Assembly (NCBI GenBank): GCA_964465945.1
Contig: CAYXMM010000013.1
Location: forward strand, 13,272-77,271
Direction: 5' to 3'
Length of the DNA: 64,000 bases
Source: JAJRPT01 sp964465945
GTDB taxonomy: Bacteria; Bacteroidota; Ignavibacteria; Kapaibacteriales; UBA2268
Shown: positions 43,612 through 52,735 of the stretch, piece after piece
Layout of the letters: the number at the start of each line of letters is the position of its first letter
Numbering within the stretch: the first letter of the stretch is position 1
Translations under genes and position numbers: made by a program
Notes under the pieces: model-generated
The model's input: only the letters and a program-made list of their open reading frames with translations
Databases searched by the model: none
Told to the model about the DNA's origin: nothing

Positions 43612-44874
43612 ATGAAAAAATATATATATTCTTCGATTGGCTTGATTACTCTTGTTTTAGTATATTTTATTTTTTTTTCTTCCGAAAAGAACAATACTAA
43701 TGTTTTGATTAAACCTAGTTATGGTGAGTTTTTTATTTCGGTTACAAGCACTGGCGAACTTAAAGCTAAGAACTCTTTAGACATAAAGGGTCCAACAAGA
43801 GTTCAGCAAATGGGTATATATGAAATGACTATTTCTAAGCTTGTGCCAGAAGGGACAATCGTTAAAGAAGGTGATTTCGTTGCCGAACTTGATAAGTCTG
43901 TTATTTCAGGCAAATTAAAAGAGATGCAAATTAACCTCGATAAGTTGCAATCACAATATAAATTAGCTAAACTCGATAGTTCATTGACTTTATCGCAAGC
44001 AAGGGATAACCTTGAGAATTTAAAATTTGCAATGGAAGAAGCCGATATAGCAAAACAACAATCTATATACGAAGCACCATCAATTATTAGACAAGCAGAA
44101 ATATCTTACGATAAATCTGTTAGAGCATACAAACAAGCAGTAAAAAACTATCAAACTCAAGTTGAAAAATCAATAGCAAACGTTTCAGTAACTAATGCCG
44201 ATTTACAAAAAGAAATGGAGAATTTCAGAAAATTAAATGAGTTAGTGCAGGAATTTACAATTCTTGCTCCGGCGAAAGGTATGGTGATATATGAGCGTGA
44301 ATGGGGTGGAAGACGTCGTGAAGTAAATTCTACAATTCAGCCCTGGGACCCAACCGTTGCGACTTTACCTGATTTGTCTTCTATGGAGTCAGTTTCTTAT
44401 ATTAACGAAATCGATATTCAAAAAGTGAAACGTGGGCAAAAAGTTGAAATTGGACTTGATGCCAATCCTAAAAAGAGACTTTCAGGAAAAGTAGTTAGAG
44501 TTGCTAATATCGGAGAACAGCGTGGCTCTAATGATTCTAAAGTGTTTGAAGTTTCTATTCAAGTGAAAGAGCGTGATACTACTTTGCGACCTGCAATGAC
44601 TACTTCTAACAAAATATTAGTCAATTCAATTAAAAATGTTATGTTTATTCCTTTGGAAGCAATTCATAATTTTGAGAAAAATAATAAATCAGTGAACTAT
44701 GTTTATTTATTTGAAAACGGAAAGATTTCAAAGAAAGAAGTTAAAGTTGGTTTAGTAAATGACGAAAGTGTGATAATTGAAGGTGGTTTGACTAAGAAAG
44801 ACCAGATTTTACTAAATAAACCTACTGGTGAAGATGAACTTTATGAATTTGTTGCCTTAAAAAAGAAGAAATAA
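43612..44874 (+). CDS. Periplasmic adaptor subunit of a MacA-type efflux system
   Basis: A 420-residue membrane-fusion protein with an N-terminal membrane anchor (residues 4-23). The lipoyl/barrel-sandwich half motif is ISKLVPEGTIVKEGDFVAELD, a coiled-coil hairpin spans about 95-220, and the second lipoyl half is FTILAPAKGMVIYER. A beta-barrel and membrane-proximal domain follow. It links the inner-membrane permease to the TolC-type channel. The stop is directly followed by the permease ATG. Substrate (drug, lipid or peptide) unknown. Confidence 0.9.
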   Translation: MKKYIYSSIGLITLVLVYFIFFSSEKNNTNVLIKPSYGEFFISVTSTGELKAKNSLDIKGPTRVQQMGIYEMTISKLVPEGTIVKEGDFVAELDKSVISGKLKEMQINLDKLQSQYKLAKLDSSLTLSQARDNLENLKFAMEEADIAKQQSIYEAPSIIRQAEISYDKSVRAYKQAVKNYQTQVEKSIANVSVTNADLQKEMENFRKLNELVQEFTILAPAKGMVIYEREWGGRRREVNSTIQPWDPTVATLPDLSSMESVSYINEIDIQKVKRGQKVEIGLDANPKKRLSGKVVRVANIGEQRGSNDSKVFEVSIQVKERDTTLRPAMTTSNKILVNSIKNVMFIPLEAIHNFEKNNKSVNYVYLFENGKISKKEVKVGLVNDESVIIEGGLTKKDQILLNKPTGEDELYEFVALKKKK

Positions 44875-46218
44875 ATGAAGCAGTATTTATATAATCTACC
44901 AATAGCTTTCGAAGCGATGATGCAGAATAAAGTTCGAGCATTTCTGACATCTTTTGGTATTATCTGTGGAGTTGCTTCAGTTATTGCTATGCTGGCGATT
45001 GGTAAAGGTGCAGAACAAGAAATTTTGGATAAAATGAAAATTCTTGGAACTAACAATATTATTATAAATAAAATTAGTAAAGAGCAACAAGATAAAAATG
45101 AAGCAGAAGAAGAGAATGCAAAAGGAACAAATGATAAATCTGTTGTGAAGAGATTCTCGCCTGGAATGTCTCTGAGCGATGCCGAAGCTTTGGGAAATAT
45201 CCCAAATGTTCAAGCAGTGAGTTCCGAAATTGTAATGGAAACAGAGGCAGTTAGGGATTTGTATTCTGCAAATGCGAGATTAATTGGAGTAGGGGAAAAG
45301 TATTTTGATTTAAACTCTCTTGCTTTTGATTTAGGAAGTGATTTTAGTAAAGCCCATTATGATAGAGCGATGCCTGTCTGTATTATTGGATTTAGAGTTA
45401 AAACTAAACTATTTCCAAAAGTTAATCCTGTTGGGAGAGAAGTTAAAGTCGGCGGAATATGGTTGAAAGTTGTTGGTGTGGTGAATGAAAAAATGATTTC
45501 AGAAAAAATTATGGAAAATCTCAATTTACAGGATATGAATTACGATATTTACACACCAATTAGTTCTTACTTGCTTAGATATGATAATCGTGCTTTAGTA
45601 ACAAGAGATATACTCGCAAATGAAAATAGACAAAGAAGAAGAAGTCGTACTGAAATGTATATTGATAGAAATCAAATAGACAAAATTATTGTTCAGGTGA
45701 AAAATACTGAGAATATTAGCGAAATGGTAGATATAATAAATAGGAAAATTGAACGAAGACATAATGGAGTAAAGGATTATGAAATTGTTGTGCCGGAATT
45801 ATTGCTTCAACAGGAACAAAGCACTAAAAGAATCTTTAATATCGTTTTAGGTATCATTGCTTCCATTTCATTAATTGTTGGTGGAATTGGAATTATGAAT
45901 ATTATGTTAGCGACAGTGCTTGAAAGAACAAAAGAAATTGGGATTAGAATGGCTGTCGGAGCAAAACAAATGGATATTTTATTACAATTCTTAATTGAAT
46001 CTGTAATTATTTCCTTGTCTGGTGGTATCGTTGGGATTATTTTAGGAGTAACTGCAAGCTACTTAATTGAGAATTTAACAGATATTAAAACGATTATATC
46101 TGCATCAGGTATTGTAATCTCATTCGGTGTTTCGATTAGTGTGGGGCTTATTTTTGGGATTACACCTGCGAGAAAAGCATCTAAGCAAAATGCCATTGAA
46201 TTACTGAGGTATCAATAA
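44875..46218 (+). CDS. ABC transporter permease of the MacB/FtsX type, without ATPase domain
   Basis: A 447-residue permease with four membrane segments: one near residue 20-45 (NKVRAFLTSFGIICGVASVIAML) and three in the C-terminal FtsX domain (IVLGIIASISLIVGGIGIMNIM, ERTKEIGIRMAVGAKQ, LIFGITPARKASK). A large periplasmic domain lies between. E. coli MacB carries an N-terminal ATPase domain; here it is absent and no separate ATPase gene is in the operon. The start is directly after the adaptor stop and the stop overlaps the next start by one base. Confidence 0.92.
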   Translation: MKQYLYNLPIAFEAMMQNKVRAFLTSFGIICGVASVIAMLAIGKGAEQEILDKMKILGTNNIIINKISKEQQDKNEAEEENAKGTNDKSVVKRFSPGMSLSDAEALGNIPNVQAVSSEIVMETEAVRDLYSANARLIGVGEKYFDLNSLAFDLGSDFSKAHYDRAMPVCIIGFRVKTKLFPKVNPVGREVKVGGIWLKVVGVVNEKMISEKIMENLNLQDMNYDIYTPISSYLLRYDNRALVTRDILANENRQRRRSRTEMYIDRNQIDKIIVQVKNTENISEMVDIINRKIERRHNGVKDYEIVVPELLLQQEQSTKRIFNIVLGIIASISLIVGGIGIMNIMLATVLERTKEIGIRMAVGAKQMDILLQFLIESVIISLSGGIVGIILGVTASYLIENLTDIKTIISASGIVISFGVSISVGLIFGITPARKASKQNAIELLRYQ

Positions 46219-47660
46219 TGAAATATTTGATTTTAATTGGAATATTATTGTCGTTAAATATAAAATCTGAAGAGCTAAAGCTAACACTAAAAGCGGCTAT
46301 TCAGATTGGTATTGAATCAAGTCCTAATGCATCTATTATAAGAGAGGCGAAGAATCAACGAGAGCAAAGTTTCCGTGCATTTAAAACGTCTTTATATCCA
46401 CAAGTTTCTCTTGATGTATCAGTCCCTGGTATCATTAGAGAAATTAACCAAATTACTCAAAATGATGGGACACAAAGATTTTTACAACAGAGTCAACTTT
46501 TTAGTTCAGCTGGACTTAATATTTCACAAAGTATTCCATATTTTGGAACAAATATTACTTTATTTAGTGGAATGACACGGCTTGACATCTTAGAACCAAC
46601 AAAAAGTCAGATTTGGAGAACAACACCAGTTCAATTATCAATTTCTCAACCTTTTTTTGCTTTTAATTCTCTATACTGGGATAACGAAATTCAGGAATTG
46701 CAAAGTGCAAACATTAATAAGCAGTATATCGAAGAATTTGAGGAATTATCAATTAATATTACAAATTCCTTTTTTGATTTTTATGTTGCGAAGATGAACT
46801 TGGAAAACGCAATGAGAAATGCAAGTTTGAATGATTCGCTCTATATAATTTCAAAAGGTAGATATAGCGTTGGGCGAATTGCAGAAAATGACTTGCTACA
46901 AAGTGAATTAGCAAAATTGAATGCGAATAATAATGTTGAACGATTTAAAATTGATTTTAATAATACTAAAAATAAACTTAAAATATTACTAAACATAGAA
47001 AGTGAAGTTGAATTAGAACTAATCGCTCCAGATAATATTCCAACAATTGAAGTTGATCATAATCTTGCATATTCGAAATTTTTAGAAAATAGTAGTAATA
47101 TTACTGGCTTTTTAATTTCTGAAAAACAAGCAGAAAGAGAGTTAGATAGGGCAAGGAAACAAAATAATTTTTCTGCTAACTTAACAATGAGCTATGGTAT
47201 GAACCAGAGTGCAAATTCACTTGATATGGCTTATCAGAACTTATTAGATAGGGAAAGAATTAATGTTGGGGTATCAATACCAGTATTTGATTGGGGGAGA
47301 CGAGATGCTAATTATAAGCAAGCACTTGCAAGTTTAAATCAAACTAAAATCTCAGTAAGTTTAGATAAAAGAAATTTAGAACAAGAAGTTAAATCAACCG
47401 CATTAAGATTTAACCAATTAAAAAGTAGCGTTGACTTATCCGAAAACTCAGTTGAAGTTGCCGAAAAACGCTTAGAAGTGGCAAAAAATAGATTCTTAAT
47501 CGGTAAAATAGACTTAAATGATTTATTTATCGCTCAAAACGAAAAGAATAATGCCTTTTTAAACTACATAAATACTTTACGCGATTACTGGGGAGTATAT
47601 TACAGAATACGACGTCTCACCTTATATGATTTTGAAAAAAATGCTAATATTTCATATTGA
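46218..47660 (+). CDS. TolC-family outer-membrane efflux channel
   Basis: A 480-residue exported protein with a short signal peptide (MKYLILIGILLSLNIKS). The two repeats of the outer-membrane efflux protein family are visible as long amphipathic helices: LKAAIQIGIESSPNASIIREAKNQ at the start, and VEVAEKRLEVAKNRFLIGKIDLNDLFIAQNEKNNA at the end of the second repeat. Barrel strands lie between (VPGIIREI, VGVSIPVFDWGRRDANY). It completes the tripartite pump with the two preceding genes. Confidence 0.9.
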   Translation: MKYLILIGILLSLNIKSEELKLTLKAAIQIGIESSPNASIIREAKNQREQSFRAFKTSLYPQVSLDVSVPGIIREINQITQNDGTQRFLQQSQLFSSAGLNISQSIPYFGTNITLFSGMTRLDILEPTKSQIWRTTPVQLSISQPFFAFNSLYWDNEIQELQSANINKQYIEEFEELSINITNSFFDFYVAKMNLENAMRNASLNDSLYIISKGRYSVGRIAENDLLQSELAKLNANNNVERFKIDFNNTKNKLKILLNIESEVELELIAPDNIPTIEVDHNLAYSKFLENSSNITGFLISEKQAERELDRARKQNNFSANLTMSYGMNQSANSLDMAYQNLLDRERINVGVSIPVFDWGRRDANYKQALASLNQTKISVSLDKRNLEQEVKSTALRFNQLKSSVDLSENSVEVAEKRLEVAKNRFLIGKIDLNDLFIAQNEKNNAFLNYINTLRDYWGVYYRIRRLTLYDFEKNANISY

Positions 47661-47797
47661 GAAACTCAATAAATTGTAACAAAACCACCTCTAAAAAGTT
47701 AATTGAATATATAACTTTTACAATTTCTAAAAATGTTTTTATATATTTGTAATAATTAAAGAAAGAAAGTTTTTTTATTTTTAATTAAGGGGTATTT

Positions 47798-48193
47798 ATG
47801 ATTAGTTTATTTACACAACTAAATCTCTCTAAGTCTATATATATATATATATATATATATATGGCGATTGCATTTAATATATTTATATTTGGCTCGTCGC
47901 CAAATTTAGTCGCTGCTGATTGTAGCAATTGTTCAAATAGCTGGACAACAGATATTTCTTCCACTTTCGAAACTAAGATTAACTATTACATACCAAGTGA
48001 GTTTACTGGACAAGCAGAACTAATAATTAGTGATGAAAAAGGTATAACAGTTTTTAAGAAATTAACTGCTTGCATAGGAAAGCCATGCAATATTACAATT
48101 TCAGCCAATGGCTTAAACACTGGTGTATACATTTACTCTCTCATACTTGACGGAAAAATACTCAAATCAAAAAAATTAATGATAATTAAGTAA
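47798..48193 (+). CDS. Very small type IX secreted protein, mostly a sorting domain, with a TA microsatellite in its leader
   Basis: A 131-residue protein starting after AAGGGG (7 bases upstream). The N-terminal 40 residues form a signal-peptide-like leader that contains (Ile-Tyr)4 encoded by a (TA)13 repeat, followed by a second in-frame Met and a normal signal peptide (MAIAFNIFIFGSSPNLVAA). The remaining ~90 residues (IPSEFTGQAELIISDEKG ... LNTGVYIYSLILDGKI-LKSKK) match a type A type IX C-terminal sorting domain. Four Cys occur in two pairs (CSNC, CIGKPC). No separate cargo domain is left. A TATATTTG -7-like box lies at 47742-47749. Confidence 0.72.
   Translation: MISLFTQLNLSKSIYIYIYIYMAIAFNIFIFGSSPNLVAADCSNCSNSWTTDISSTFETKINYYIPSEFTGQAELIISDEKGITVFKKLTACIGKPCNITISANGLNTGVYIYSLILDGKILKSKKLMIIK
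47836..47861 (+). repeat. (TA)13 dinucleotide microsatellite inside a leader-coding region
   Basis: Thirteen TA units run from 47836 to 47861, 38 bases after the start codon of the 47798 gene. Gain or loss of one unit shifts the reading frame between the first ATG (47798) and the rest of the protein. The next ATG (47861) overlaps the end of the repeat, is in frame with the protein, but has only TA repeats where a ribosome-binding site would be. Confidence 0.9.
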
Positions 48194-48204
48194 GGAGTAG
48201 GACA

Positions 48205-49515
48205 ATGAAAACGATTTTATTAATATGCATTATATTCACTGTAAGTACTTGGGCTCAATCTTTTGTAGTAAATAAAGACACAATACACATTTATGCTGGT
48301 GGCAAAATTTGGAAAACCTCCTATGACAATGGTAGCACTTGGTCTATAAATGTTGAATTTATTTATGGAGATAATGCAATAAACTTTGCTCCTATATGCA
48401 AAGATAACTATGTTTATTATCAAAGTAATCGTACAGGAAGTTTAATGGTATCATCGGATTATGGAAAAACATTTCAGGAATCAAAAATAGATACAAGTAA
48501 AAATAAGTCGGTTAAGAGTATCCGAGGGTTAAACATACATCAAATAAAATTTGATGGAGATGAAATGTATATTGCAACGAGACAGGGTCTTTTTATATCT
48601 TATGACAAAGGATATATATTACACTACAAAGATGCACCCGGAGAAATTATGTTTAATAATCCTGGTAATATAGAGGATCCAGAAGAAGCTGGAGTAGATT
48701 TCGGTTTTAATGTTGAACTTCAAGGTATGGTTATAGTAGACACATCTTTGATACTTACCTCAAATATTGTTGATGGAGGTTTGTTTAGGACACAGAGATA
48801 TAATAAAAATGATAGTAATAAGACTATTTTTTATCCAGTTTCAAGTGATTATTTTATCACCAAATATGGTCGAGATTCCTATTTTTGGTATGTGTCTTCG
48901 TATTCTATAACTAAAGTAAAAGACAAAATATATATTATTTTCGCAAAACGGAAGCACGCAGACGAATATTCACGAGTATGGACAATGAATTTTGATGGCA
49001 CAAATTTAGCTGAACAGGACTATTCAGCATTTGGCATAGAAAACCCTACCACAGTAAAAAGTTGTGGTGATATATTATATGTAATTGATAATAGGTCTAA
49101 ACTATATATGTCGGACGATGAGGGTCAAACTTGGCAATATATCAAAACTGGTATTAACCCACAAACAGGTGAAGAAACTGAATACTCTGGATTGACAGAA
49201 GACATACAATTTAATGATAAGTACGCTTTTTTCCGAACAGAAAAAGGACTTTTAAGAGCCACACTCGAAGATTGCAAAATAACATCAGGAATAACGAGCG
49301 TAGAAGAGCATAGTGAAGAAATAGCAGTATACCCCAACCCAGTACGTGACATAATAAGATTAAGTACCAGTATCCCATTAAAATTAGAGTTATACGACAT
49401 CTTCGGTAATAAAATCTTAGAAGACACAAACACCCAGTTGAACGTGGAACATCTAAACGTAGGTACATACTACTTAAAATATGGTAATGAGACAAAATTA
49501 ATAATTAAGTATTAA
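48205..49515 (+). CDS. Type IX secreted protein with Asp-box (BNR) repeats
   Basis: A 436-residue secreted protein starting after AAGGAGTAGG. The signal peptide is MKTILLICIIFTVSTWA-Q. The body carries Asp-box motifs of the S/T-x-D-x-G-x-T-W kind: SYDNGSTW near residue 36, SSDYGKTF near 87, a degenerate SYDKG near 133 and SDDEGQTW near 306, indicating a sialidase/VPS10-type beta-propeller. The last ~75 residues are a type IX sorting domain (VYPNPVRDIIRLSTS ... LNVGTYYLKYG). Sialidase activity should not be assumed, as Asp-boxes occur in many propellers. It follows the small sorting-domain gene by 11 bases. Confidence 0.8.
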   Translation: MKTILLICIIFTVSTWAQSFVVNKDTIHIYAGGKIWKTSYDNGSTWSINVEFIYGDNAINFAPICKDNYVYYQSNRTGSLMVSSDYGKTFQESKIDTSKNKSVKSIRGLNIHQIKFDGDEMYIATRQGLFISYDKGYILHYKDAPGEIMFNNPGNIEDPEEAGVDFGFNVELQGMVIVDTSLILTSNIVDGGLFRTQRYNKNDSNKTIFYPVSSDYFITKYGRDSYFWYVSSYSITKVKDKIYIIFAKRKHADEYSRVWTMNFDGTNLAEQDYSAFGIENPTTVKSCGDILYVIDNRSKLYMSDDEGQTWQYIKTGINPQTGEETEYSGLTEDIQFNDKYAFFRTEKGLLRATLEDCKITSGITSVEEHSEEIAVYPNPVRDIIRLSTSIPLKLELYDIFGNKILEDTNTQLNVEHLNVGTYYLKYGNETKLIIKY

Positions 49516-49522
49516 TATAAAA

Positions 49523-49542
49523 CAAGGGGCTAGCGCCCCTTG
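49523..49542 (+). terminator. GC-rich hairpin after the type IX substrate gene
   Basis: CAAGGGGC pairs with GCCCCTTG across a TAGC loop (8 bp, 4-base loop), 8 bases after the stop codon. It lacks a clean T tract (GCTTGTTGCTTT follows), so termination is probable but not certain. The rest of the 238-bp gap to lpxC is AT-rich and holds a TAATTTTG -7-like box at 49718-49725. Confidence 0.5.
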
Positions 49543-49753
49543 CTTGTTGCTTTGGTAAATCACATAAATATCAGAAATCTAAGGGAGATAATATTAAAAA
49601 AGTAAATGGATTAGATAATGTGATATTTAAAAGAGCGTAATACTTAGCATTACATTCATAAACATTATAATTTTGTTAATTGTAAATATAAATTAATTTT
49701 AGTTTAGGATTTTTTATTAATTTTGAATTATTTTATTTTCTTTGAGTTAATTA

Positions 49754-51148
49754 ATGGAAAAACAAAAGACCTTAAATGGGACTTCATCTTTTGAAGGGGT
49801 GGGGCTTCATACGGGGAATAAATCCAGAATTACTTTTAATCCGGCGCCAATAGATTATGGAATTAAGTTTGTTAGAACAGATGTAGATGCGACTTTTGAA
49901 ATACCTGCTTTAGTTGATTATGTTATTGATTTATCAAGAGGAACAACATTAGGAATAAATGGGATAGAGGTTCATACAGTAGAACATGTTTTGGCTGCTT
50001 TGACCGGATTGGGAGTAGATAACTGTAAAATAGAATTATCAGCAAATGAACCACCTGTTGGTGATGGCTCTTCGATGCCTTATGTGAATGCAATCTTAGA
50101 GGCTGGGATTGTTGAACAAAATGCTCCTGTTGAAGTTTTCAACTTAAAGGAGATGATTAGATTTAAAAATGATAGTAAAGAAATAGATATAGTTGCCTTG
50201 CCAAATGAAGATTATCGCTTGACTGTTTTAGTCGATTATGCAAATCCTTCACTTGGTAGCCAACATACTGGTATATTTGATTTTAAGAATGAATTTGTGA
50301 ATGAATTTGCCTCTGCGAGAACATTTTGTTTCTTGACTGAATTGCAAATGCTTCATAAATCTGGTTTGATTAAAGGTGGTTCACTTGAGTCTGGAGTTGT
50401 AATTGAAGATAAGCCAATTAGTGAAGATGAATTGAATGAAATAAAAGATATTTTTGGCTTAGATGTTGCTCCCGTGAAAGGAGATAATGGAATTTTAAAT
50501 AATACTGAATTGAGATATAGGAATGAGCCAGCGAGGCATAAATTATTAGATATGATTGGGGATTTAACTTTAGTTGGAGTTAGGATTAATGCACAAGTAC
50601 TTGCTGCACGTCCTGGACACGCAAGTAATATTGAAGTAGCAAAAAAAATTAGGGAACAATACTTGAAATATAAAGATAGTGAGAAACTTACTCCTAATGT
50701 TGAGAATTATTATGATATTCAACAGATTTTGGAGATATTACCGCATAGATACCCATTCTTGCTTGTTGATAGGGTTATAAAATTTGATGAAGAAAGCTTA
50801 GAACTCGTTGCAATTAAAAATGTAACAGTGAACGAACCATTTTTTCCCGGGCACTTTCCAGGAAAACCAATTATGCCTGGTGTTCTGATATTAGAAGCAA
50901 TGGCACAAGTTGGTGGCATTTTGATTTATATTTCACAGGATAAAAAGATTACCGAAGGAAAAAAAGCATTCTTTATGTCTGTGAATAATGCGAAGTTTAG
51001 AAAGCCAATTATCCCAGGTGATCAAATTGTTATGAAAGTAAAATTAGTACAAAAAAAATTAGGTGCTTTCAAGTTTGAAGCAACAGCGAATGTTGATGAC
51101 CACATCGTTGCTCAAGCAGAATTGCAAGCTGCCTTAGTCGAGGGTTAA
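49754..51148 (+). CDS. lpxC-fabZ: Fused UDP-3-O-acyl-GlcNAc deacetylase / 3-hydroxyacyl-ACP dehydratase
   Basis: A 464-residue bifunctional protein. Residues 1-305 are LpxC (GTSSFEGVGLHTGNKSRITF, zinc-binding HTVEHVLAALTGL, GDGSSMPYV, KLLDMIGDL, RPGHASNIEVAKKI), the committed step of lipid A synthesis. Residues about 320-464 are FabZ (ILPHRYPFLLVDRV and FPGHFPGKPIMPGVLILEAMAQ, with the catalytic His and Glu) for fatty-acid elongation. This fusion is characteristic of Bacteroidetes and Chlorobi. All catalytic residues look intact. lpxA follows 5 bases after the stop. Confidence 0.96.
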   Translation: MEKQKTLNGTSSFEGVGLHTGNKSRITFNPAPIDYGIKFVRTDVDATFEIPALVDYVIDLSRGTTLGINGIEVHTVEHVLAALTGLGVDNCKIELSANEPPVGDGSSMPYVNAILEAGIVEQNAPVEVFNLKEMIRFKNDSKEIDIVALPNEDYRLTVLVDYANPSLGSQHTGIFDFKNEFVNEFASARTFCFLTELQMLHKSGLIKGGSLESGVVIEDKPISEDELNEIKDIFGLDVAPVKGDNGILNNTELRYRNEPARHKLLDMIGDLTLVGVRINAQVLAARPGHASNIEVAKKIREQYLKYKDSEKLTPNVENYYDIQQILEILPHRYPFLLVDRVIKFDEESLELVAIKNVTVNEPFFPGHFPGKPIMPGVLILEAMAQVGGILIYISQDKKITEGKKAFFMSVNNAKFRKPIIPGDQIVMKVKLVQKKLGAFKFEATANVDDHIVAQAELQAALVEG

Positions 51149-51153
51149 TATTT

Positions 51154-51915
51154 ATGATTCATGAAACTGCGATTGTTTCTAAAAATGCTAAAATTGGAAA
51201 AAATACCAAAATTGGTCCTTTTTGTATTATAAGTGATGATGTCGTGATTGGAGATAGTTGCGATTTGGCGAATGGAGTTGTTATTGATAATGGCGCCAGA
51301 ATTTCTGACAATGTTAAGATATTCTCTTATGCGTCAATTTCAACTGCACCTCAGGACTTAAAATATGCTGGCGAAAAAACAGAAGTTTATATCGGTGAAA
51401 ACACTGTAATCAGAGAGTTCGCTACAATTAACAGAGCCACAACTCATTCGTGGAAAACAATAGTCGGAAAAAATTGCTTGATAATGACATACTGCCACGT
51501 TGCTCATGATTGTATTGTAGGGGACAATGTGATTATTTCTAACGCAACGCAACTTGGAGGACATGTTACCATTGAAGATTGGGTTACATTAGGCGGAGTA
51601 ACAAAAATTCATCAGTTTTGTACAGTCGGTAAACATTCAATGGTGGGTGCTGATGTGAAAATTGTTAAAGATGTGCCTCCTTTTACTTTAATAGGCAGAA
51701 GCCCAGCCCAAGTTGAAGGTATTAACAAAGTTGGATTGAAAAGAAGAGGATTTAGCGAACAAACAATTAAACAAATTGACAAATTTTATTTTGACTTGAT
51801 TTTCTCTGGAAAAACAAGCAGAGAAGTCTTAGATATGTATGCAAGCAATTCTAATTCAGAGATATTAGACTGCATTAATTTTATAAGTGAGTCAAAACGT
51901 GGCATTCATAGGTAA
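51154..51915 (+). CDS. lpxA: UDP-N-acetylglucosamine acyltransferase
   Basis: A 253-residue left-handed beta-helix acyltransferase, the first step of lipid A synthesis. The N-terminal hexapeptide repeats run from IHETAIVSKNAKIGKNTKIGPF to about residue 185. The catalytic His is in YCHVAHDCIVGDNVIISNATQLGGHV. The C-terminal helical domain (VGLKRRGFSEQTIKQIDKFY) is normal. Its 3' end overlaps the next gene by 29 bases. The lpxC-fabZ-lpxA order is that of Bacteroidetes. Confidence 0.95.
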   Translation: MIHETAIVSKNAKIGKNTKIGPFCIISDDVVIGDSCDLANGVVIDNGARISDNVKIFSYASISTAPQDLKYAGEKTEVYIGENTVIREFATINRATTHSWKTIVGKNCLIMTYCHVAHDCIVGDNVIISNATQLGGHVTIEDWVTLGGVTKIHQFCTVGKHSMVGADVKIVKDVPPFTLIGRSPAQVEGINKVGLKRRGFSEQTIKQIDKFYFDLIFSGKTSREVLDMYASNSNSEILDCINFISESKRGIHR

Positions 51916-52714
51916 GTTATTTGTTTATATTGTGATATTTTGCTCAGTTTTATCGGCTGAAGATAAGATATTTAATCCGCCAGTTGCTGCTCAGATTGAA
52001 GCCAGAATAGGTACGTATTATTTAATTGACGATGATAAGATGCGGCTTGATATTGGGAATAGTTTTGATTTGATGAAGATCTATGAAAACGATAAAATCC
52101 AAATCAATACAGGCGCTGATTTAATGACTTACACAAGATTGCGTTCTGTCGGCAAATTAAAATTTCCAGTAGAAACAACTGATTATTATTTTGGATTTAA
52201 CTCAACTTTTGTTCAAAAATCTAAAACTAATAATTATTTTTCAGGTAGAGTAAGAGTAGCCCATATTTCATCTCATTTGATTGACGGTTACTCAAAAAAT
52301 GGGGTGTTTAATAAGATGCCTTATGTTTATTCAAGAGAATTTGTAGATGTTCTTGGGGCTTACAACATCGACTTAGATGGAAAAGCGAAAATTAAATTCT
52401 ATGCAGGAGCTAATTTTGTATTTTCAACTATCCCAGACGAAGTTAATATTATGGAACCACAGATTGGGTTTGACATTAAACATAAATTATGGAGTGAAAA
52501 TTTAGAACTTATCGCAGGATTTGACCATAGACTATTAGGGCAAAACAATATTTATCGTGGCTCAAATTCAATACAAACTGGAATTAATCTAATTACTTCC
52601 AACAAAACAAGTATTTTCTTAGGTTATTACTTTTTCACAGGTCATAGTATGCACGGCTTGTTTATAAAGGAAAATGACCATTACAATGGAATTGGTGTTC
52701 AATTATATTATTAA
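51887..52714 (+). CDS. Predicted outer-membrane protein, DUF1207-like
   Basis: A 275-residue protein with a signal-peptide-like N-terminus (FIGKLFVYIVIFCSVLSA). The only usable starts are GTG 51887 or GTG 51899, both inside lpxA, so translation is probably coupled to lpxA. The mature part looks like a beta-barrel and shares features with DUF1207 proteins: Phe/Pro start, conserved HISSHLIDGYSK in the middle and YSREFVDVLGAYN. Function unknown. Its position in a lipid A gene run suggests an envelope role, but that is only context. Confidence 0.6.
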   Translation: MSQNVAFIGKLFVYIVIFCSVLSAEDKIFNPPVAAQIEARIGTYYLIDDDKMRLDIGNSFDLMKIYENDKIQINTGADLMTYTRLRSVGKLKFPVETTDYYFGFNSTFVQKSKTNNYFSGRVRVAHISSHLIDGYSKNGVFNKMPYVYSREFVDVLGAYNIDLDGKAKIKFYAGANFVFSTIPDEVNIMEPQIGFDIKHKLWSENLELIAGFDHRLLGQNNIYRGSNSIQTGINLITSNKTSIFLGYYFFTGHSMHGLFIKENDHYNGIGVQLYY

Positions 52715-52735
52715 TGAATTATTAAAGGTTTTAAT

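Noticed and set aside
47693..47719. 8-bp hairpin (AAAAGTTA/TAACTTTT) after the TolC gene as a terminator
   Set aside because: The stem is nearly all A/T with a 10-base loop and no following T tract, so chance is likely in such AT-rich DNA.
48205..49515. Calling the Asp-box protein a sialidase
   Set aside because: Asp-boxes mark a propeller fold, but the catalytic Arg triad and Tyr/Glu pair of sialidases could not be recognised.
49754..51148. lpxC-fabZ fusion as a novelty
   Set aside because: The fusion is well known in Bacteroidetes and Chlorobi, so it is used only as a taxonomic marker.
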